Source: an uncultured Ruminococcus sp.
GTDB taxonomy: Bacteria > Bacillota > Clostridia > Oscillospirales > Acutalibacteraceae
Reading direction: 5' to 3'
DNA: 8,461 nt
Assembly: GCA_902762335.1 (NCBI GenBank)
Contig: CACWNZ010000104.1
Span: forward strand, 1 to 8,461
Position 1 is the first letter of the stretch. The number at the start of each line of letters is the position of its first letter. Both the position numbers and the translations under genes were made by a program. The notes beneath the pieces were generated by a model. It worked only from the letters and a program-made list of their open reading frames with translations. It was not told where the DNA came from and ran no database searches. This document shows, piece by piece, positions 6,339-8,461 of this stretch.

Positions 6339-6352
6339 GCTGAAATTCATAA

Positions 6353-6390
6353 AAGCGGCTGCCCCTACAGAAACGTAAGGGCAGCCGCTT
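6353..6390 (+). terminator. Strong hairpin, probable terminator after the LRR-CBM gene
   Basis: AAGCGGCTGCCC (6353-6364) and GGGCAGCCGCTT (6379-6390) form a perfect 12-bp GC-rich stem with a 14-nt loop, 14 nt after the stop codon. No T-run follows on the plus strand (GCCGATTTAA), whereas the minus-strand reading is followed by TTTTAT. It may end plus-strand transcription imperfectly or mainly stabilise the 3' end. Confidence 0.65.
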
Positions 6391-6449
6391 GCCGATTTAA
6401 TGAAAGCTTAAAGCCGAAAAGAATAATGAACGTGAACGAATGATGAAGG

Positions 6450-6478
6450 TTGATGTGGGTCGAAAAGTATGATATGAT
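6450..6478 (+). promoter_or_regulatory. Probable promoter of the flavoprotein pair
   Basis: TTGATG (6450-6455) is 17 bp from TATGAT (6473-6478), giving a start near 6485 and a leader of about 23 nt. A 6-bp inverted repeat, TGATAT (6470-6475) and ATATCA (6483-6488), overlaps the -10 box. It is short and AT-rich, so it may be chance. Confidence 0.6.
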
Positions 6479-6497
6479 TTTTATATCAATTTTATGC

Positions 6498-6503
6498 GGT
6501 GAT
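6498..6503 (+). promoter_or_regulatory. GGTGAT ribosome site deciding the flavoprotein start
   Basis: GGTGAT pairs with the 5' part of the 16S anti-Shine-Dalgarno, which calls for a short spacer. Four nt separate it from ATG 6508, the same geometry as AGGTGA (7697-7702) before the next gene. GTG 6499 and ATG 6502 overlap this site and have no ribosome site of their own. ATG 6514 is the remaining alternative. Confidence 0.5.
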
Positions 6504-6507
6504 GAGA

Positions 6508-7692
6508 ATGGAAATGATAAAAACAAAAGCGGCGGTGATAGGCGCGGGTCCTGCGGGACTGTGTGCGGCGATAAGCTGTTCGCGAACTCTCGGCAGAGGC
6601 AGCACGGTAGTTCTTGAAAAACAGACAAAGGCGGGCAGAAAGCTGCTTGCAACGGGCAACGGCAGATGCAATATATCCAACGAGGATATATCCGTAGAGC
6701 ATTATCACGGAGATAAGGCTATTGCAGAGGCGGTCCTTGAGGAATTCCCCTGTGGTGCTATGTACGGCTTTATGCGTGAGTCGGGCGTTCTTCTGCGCAG
6801 CGACGGCGAGGGGCGTATCTATCCGTACAGCAATCAGGCGGCGACCGTGCTTGATGCGCTCACGGGCGAATGTATAAGACAGGGCGCCGACATACGCACG
6901 GGCTTTGAAATAAGCTCCGTAAAAAAAGACGGCGGCGGCTTTGTCGTAAGCTCACAGGATACGGAGCTGCGCTGCGAATATCTCATCTTTGCCTCGGGTT
7001 CGGCGGCGGCTCCTCATCTCGGGGCTGACAGCAGCGGATATTCCCTGCTTGAGGGGCTGGGTATAAAGCATACTCCCCTGTTCCCCGCGCTGTGTCCCGT
7101 TGTGACAAAGGAGAAATGCAAATCTCTGAAGGGAGTAAGAGTCAAGGGAAGCGTATCGCTCATCGCGGACGGTAAAAAAATAAAGGAGCGCACGGGCGAG
7201 ATACAGTTCACCGAAAACGGGCTTTCGGGAATATGCGTGTTTGAGCTTTCACGGGATATAAGCGAGTATCTCTTGTCCGGAACAATAGACGGCAGTAAAA
7301 TAAACGGGATAAAGCTTTCCGCAGATCTAATGAAGGAGCATTCGTTTGCGGAAATATGCGCTTATCTTGATGAAATAAAGCGCCTTCCCGGTGACCGCCC
7401 CGCATCGGAGCCAAAGTCCTGCGCTCAGCTCACAAGATCCGATATAAAAGCCCTTGCGGGTACCGTAAAGGGCATGATATTTACGCCGACGGCGACAGGC
7501 GGCTTTGCAGCCGCGCAGGTATGCGCAGGCGGCGTCGGCTCGGACGAGGTCGATCCGCGCACGCTGATGTCAAAGCGGGCGAAAAGCCTCTATATCTGCG
7601 GAGAGCTGCTCAACGTGGACGGCGACTGCGGCGGTTTCAATCTGCACTTTGCGGCAGGCAGCGGACTTCTTGCGGGAAGGCTGAAAAAATAA
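6508..7692 (+). CDS. HI0933/BaiN-like FAD-dependent oxidoreductase (COG2081 type)
   Basis: The product is 394 residues from ATG 6508, the usual length for this family. The N-terminal Rossmann motif GAGPAG is at residues 12-17, with the acidic residue E37 (VVLEK) at the end of the second strand for the ribose of FAD. The family signature GRKLLATGNGRCNISN is at 43-58. The C-terminal FAD-contact segment contains ICGELLNVDGDCGGFNLHF followed by AAGSGLLAGR, preceded by TATGGF and AGGV. These flavoproteins are often named aminoacetone oxidase family; the bile-acid enzyme BaiN belongs to the same superfamily. Neither the substrate nor a bile-acid role can be read from this sequence. It is a soluble cytoplasmic protein without signal peptide or membrane segment. 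It is followed after 15 bp by a second flavoprotein gene and is probably co-transcribed with it. Confidence 0.93.
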   Translation: MEMIKTKAAVIGAGPAGLCAAISCSRTLGRGSTVVLEKQTKAGRKLLATGNGRCNISNEDISVEHYHGDKAIAEAVLEEFPCGAMYGFMRESGVLLRSDGEGRIYPYSNQAATVLDALTGECIRQGADIRTGFEISSVKKDGGGFVVSSQDTELRCEYLIFASGSAAAPHLGADSSGYSLLEGLGIKHTPLFPALCPVVTKEKCKSLKGVRVKGSVSLIADGKKIKERTGEIQFTENGLSGICVFELSRDISEYLLSGTIDGSKINGIKLSADLMKEHSFAEICAYLDEIKRLPGDRPASEPKSCAQLTRSDIKALAGTVKGMIFTPTATGGFAAAQVCAGGVGSDEVDPRTLMSKRAKSLYICGELLNVDGDCGGFNLHFAAGSGLLAGRLKK

Positions 7693-7707
7693 ACGTAGGT
7701 GACTGAT

Positions 7708-8461
7708 ATGATAAGACTTAACGATATTGCTCTCCCTCTTGACTATGACGAGAGCGCGCTGAAAAAAGAGACGGCAAAAAAGCTTAAGACCTCGCCCGAA
7801 AATATAGAATATATCTCTCTTTACCGCAGAAGCGTTGACGCAAGAAAAAAGGGACAGCTTCATTTTCTTGCATCGGCGGACGTAAAGCTCAGGCAGGGCG
7901 AAAAGCGCGCGCTGTCCGTGTGCAGGAGCGCATCTATGATCAACGAATATAAATATATCATTCCGCGGAGCAGACGGCTCGAAAAAAGACCCGTCATCAT
8001 AGGCAGCGGTCCGTGCGGAACGTTTGCGGCACTGATACTCGCAAGGGCGGGACAGTCACCCGTAATAATAGAGCGGGGTCAGGACGTGGACAAGCGCACC
8101 GCCGACGTTGAAAGCTTCAACAGAACGGGCATTTTAGATACCTCGTCGAATATTCAGTTCGGCGAGGGCGGCGCGGGAACGTTCTCGGACGGCAAGCTGA
8201 ATACGGGAACGAAGGACAGCAGGATAAGACAGGTACTGCTTGAATTCAGCGCCCACGGTGCGCCCGATGAGATACTCTATCTTGCCAAGCCGCATATCGG
8301 CACTGACGTTCTGCGCACGGTGGTAAGGAATATCAGAAAAACCGTCATCTCGCTCGGCGGGGAATACAGATTCGGCGCAAGGCTGACCGATATTGCCGTA
8401 AAGGACGGCAGGGTCGCGGGCGCGGTCATAGAGCAGGACGGCGACAAATATACCATAGAAA
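7708..8461 (+). CDS. COG2509-type FAD-dependent dehydrogenase (5' part only)
   Basis: ATG at 7708 follows AGGTGA (7697-7702) with 5 nt spacing; 251 codons are visible and the frame runs off the right edge. Members of the family are usually about 500-540 residues, so roughly half is present. Residues 1-90 form the small N-terminal domain seen in these proteins (IRLNDIALPLD..., RRSVDARKKGQLHF). The Rossmann motif GSGPCG is at 99-104 with IIERG and its acidic residue near 122. The hallmark FGEGGAGTFSDGKLNT is at 151-166. A cytoplasmic flavoprotein; the reaction is not established for the family. Its close spacing to the preceding flavoprotein gene suggests one operon continuing to the right. Confidence 0.92.
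   Translation, partial: MIRLNDIALPLDYDESALKKETAKKLKTSPENIEYISLYRRSVDARKKGQLHFLASADVKLRQGEKRALSVCRSASMINEYKYIIPRSRRLEKRPVIIGSGPCGTFAALILARAGQSPVIIERGQDVDKRTADVESFNRTGILDTSSNIQFGEGGAGTFSDGKLNTGTKDSRIRQVLLEFSAHGAPDEILYLAKPHIGTDVLRTVVRNIRKTVISLGGEYRFGARLTDIAVKDGRVAGAVIEQDGDKYTIE

Overview
The window looks like chromosomal DNA from a Gram-positive gut anaerobe of the Ruminococcus type (Oscillospiraceae, Bacillota). This is inferred from sigma-A style promoters, strong AGGAGG ribosome sites, BspA-like leucine-rich repeat proteins with Ruminococcus-style tails, and starch-binding-like modules on secreted proteins. No phage, transposase, CRISPR, tRNA or rRNA signal was seen.

Left part (1-6338): three genes for secreted, multi-domain, probably non-catalytic surface or extracellular proteins. 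A minus-strand gene (1-1111, running off the left edge) carries at least three copies of a beta-sandwich-like module ending in the motif DYDRTxNSQTNC, with a Glu-Pro linker before the third. Diverging from it, a plus-strand gene (1545-3800) carries one copy of the same module, then a BspA-like LRR domain and three tandem 92-residue repeats. A paralogue (4260-6338) has the LRR domain and three 92-residue repeats, but no N-terminal module; it ends instead in a CBM26-like starch-binding domain. Together they look like a shuffled set of polysaccharide-binding (probably starch-binding) proteins. No glycoside hydrolase domain, dockerin or LPXTG anchor is visible in the parts seen.

Each of the three genes has a recognisable promoter. 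The promoter of the 1545-3800 gene is near-consensus and holds a perfect 8-bp inverted repeat over its -10 box, followed by a run of 19 A in the leader. The 447-bp gap between the two LRR genes is unusual. It holds two near-identical terminators, about 1.5 copies of a 148-bp tandem repeat, and a 65-bp copy of the end of the upstream gene plus its terminator, which looks like the scar of a lost or rearranged paralogue.

Right part (6391-8461): a housekeeping-like plus-strand pair encoding two FAD-dependent oxidoreductases of uncertain substrate: a complete HI0933/BaiN-like flavoprotein and the first 251 codons of a COG2509-type FAD-dependent dehydrogenase. They are 15 bp apart and probably form an operon that continues past the window. 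A long hairpin separates this pair from the surface-protein genes.
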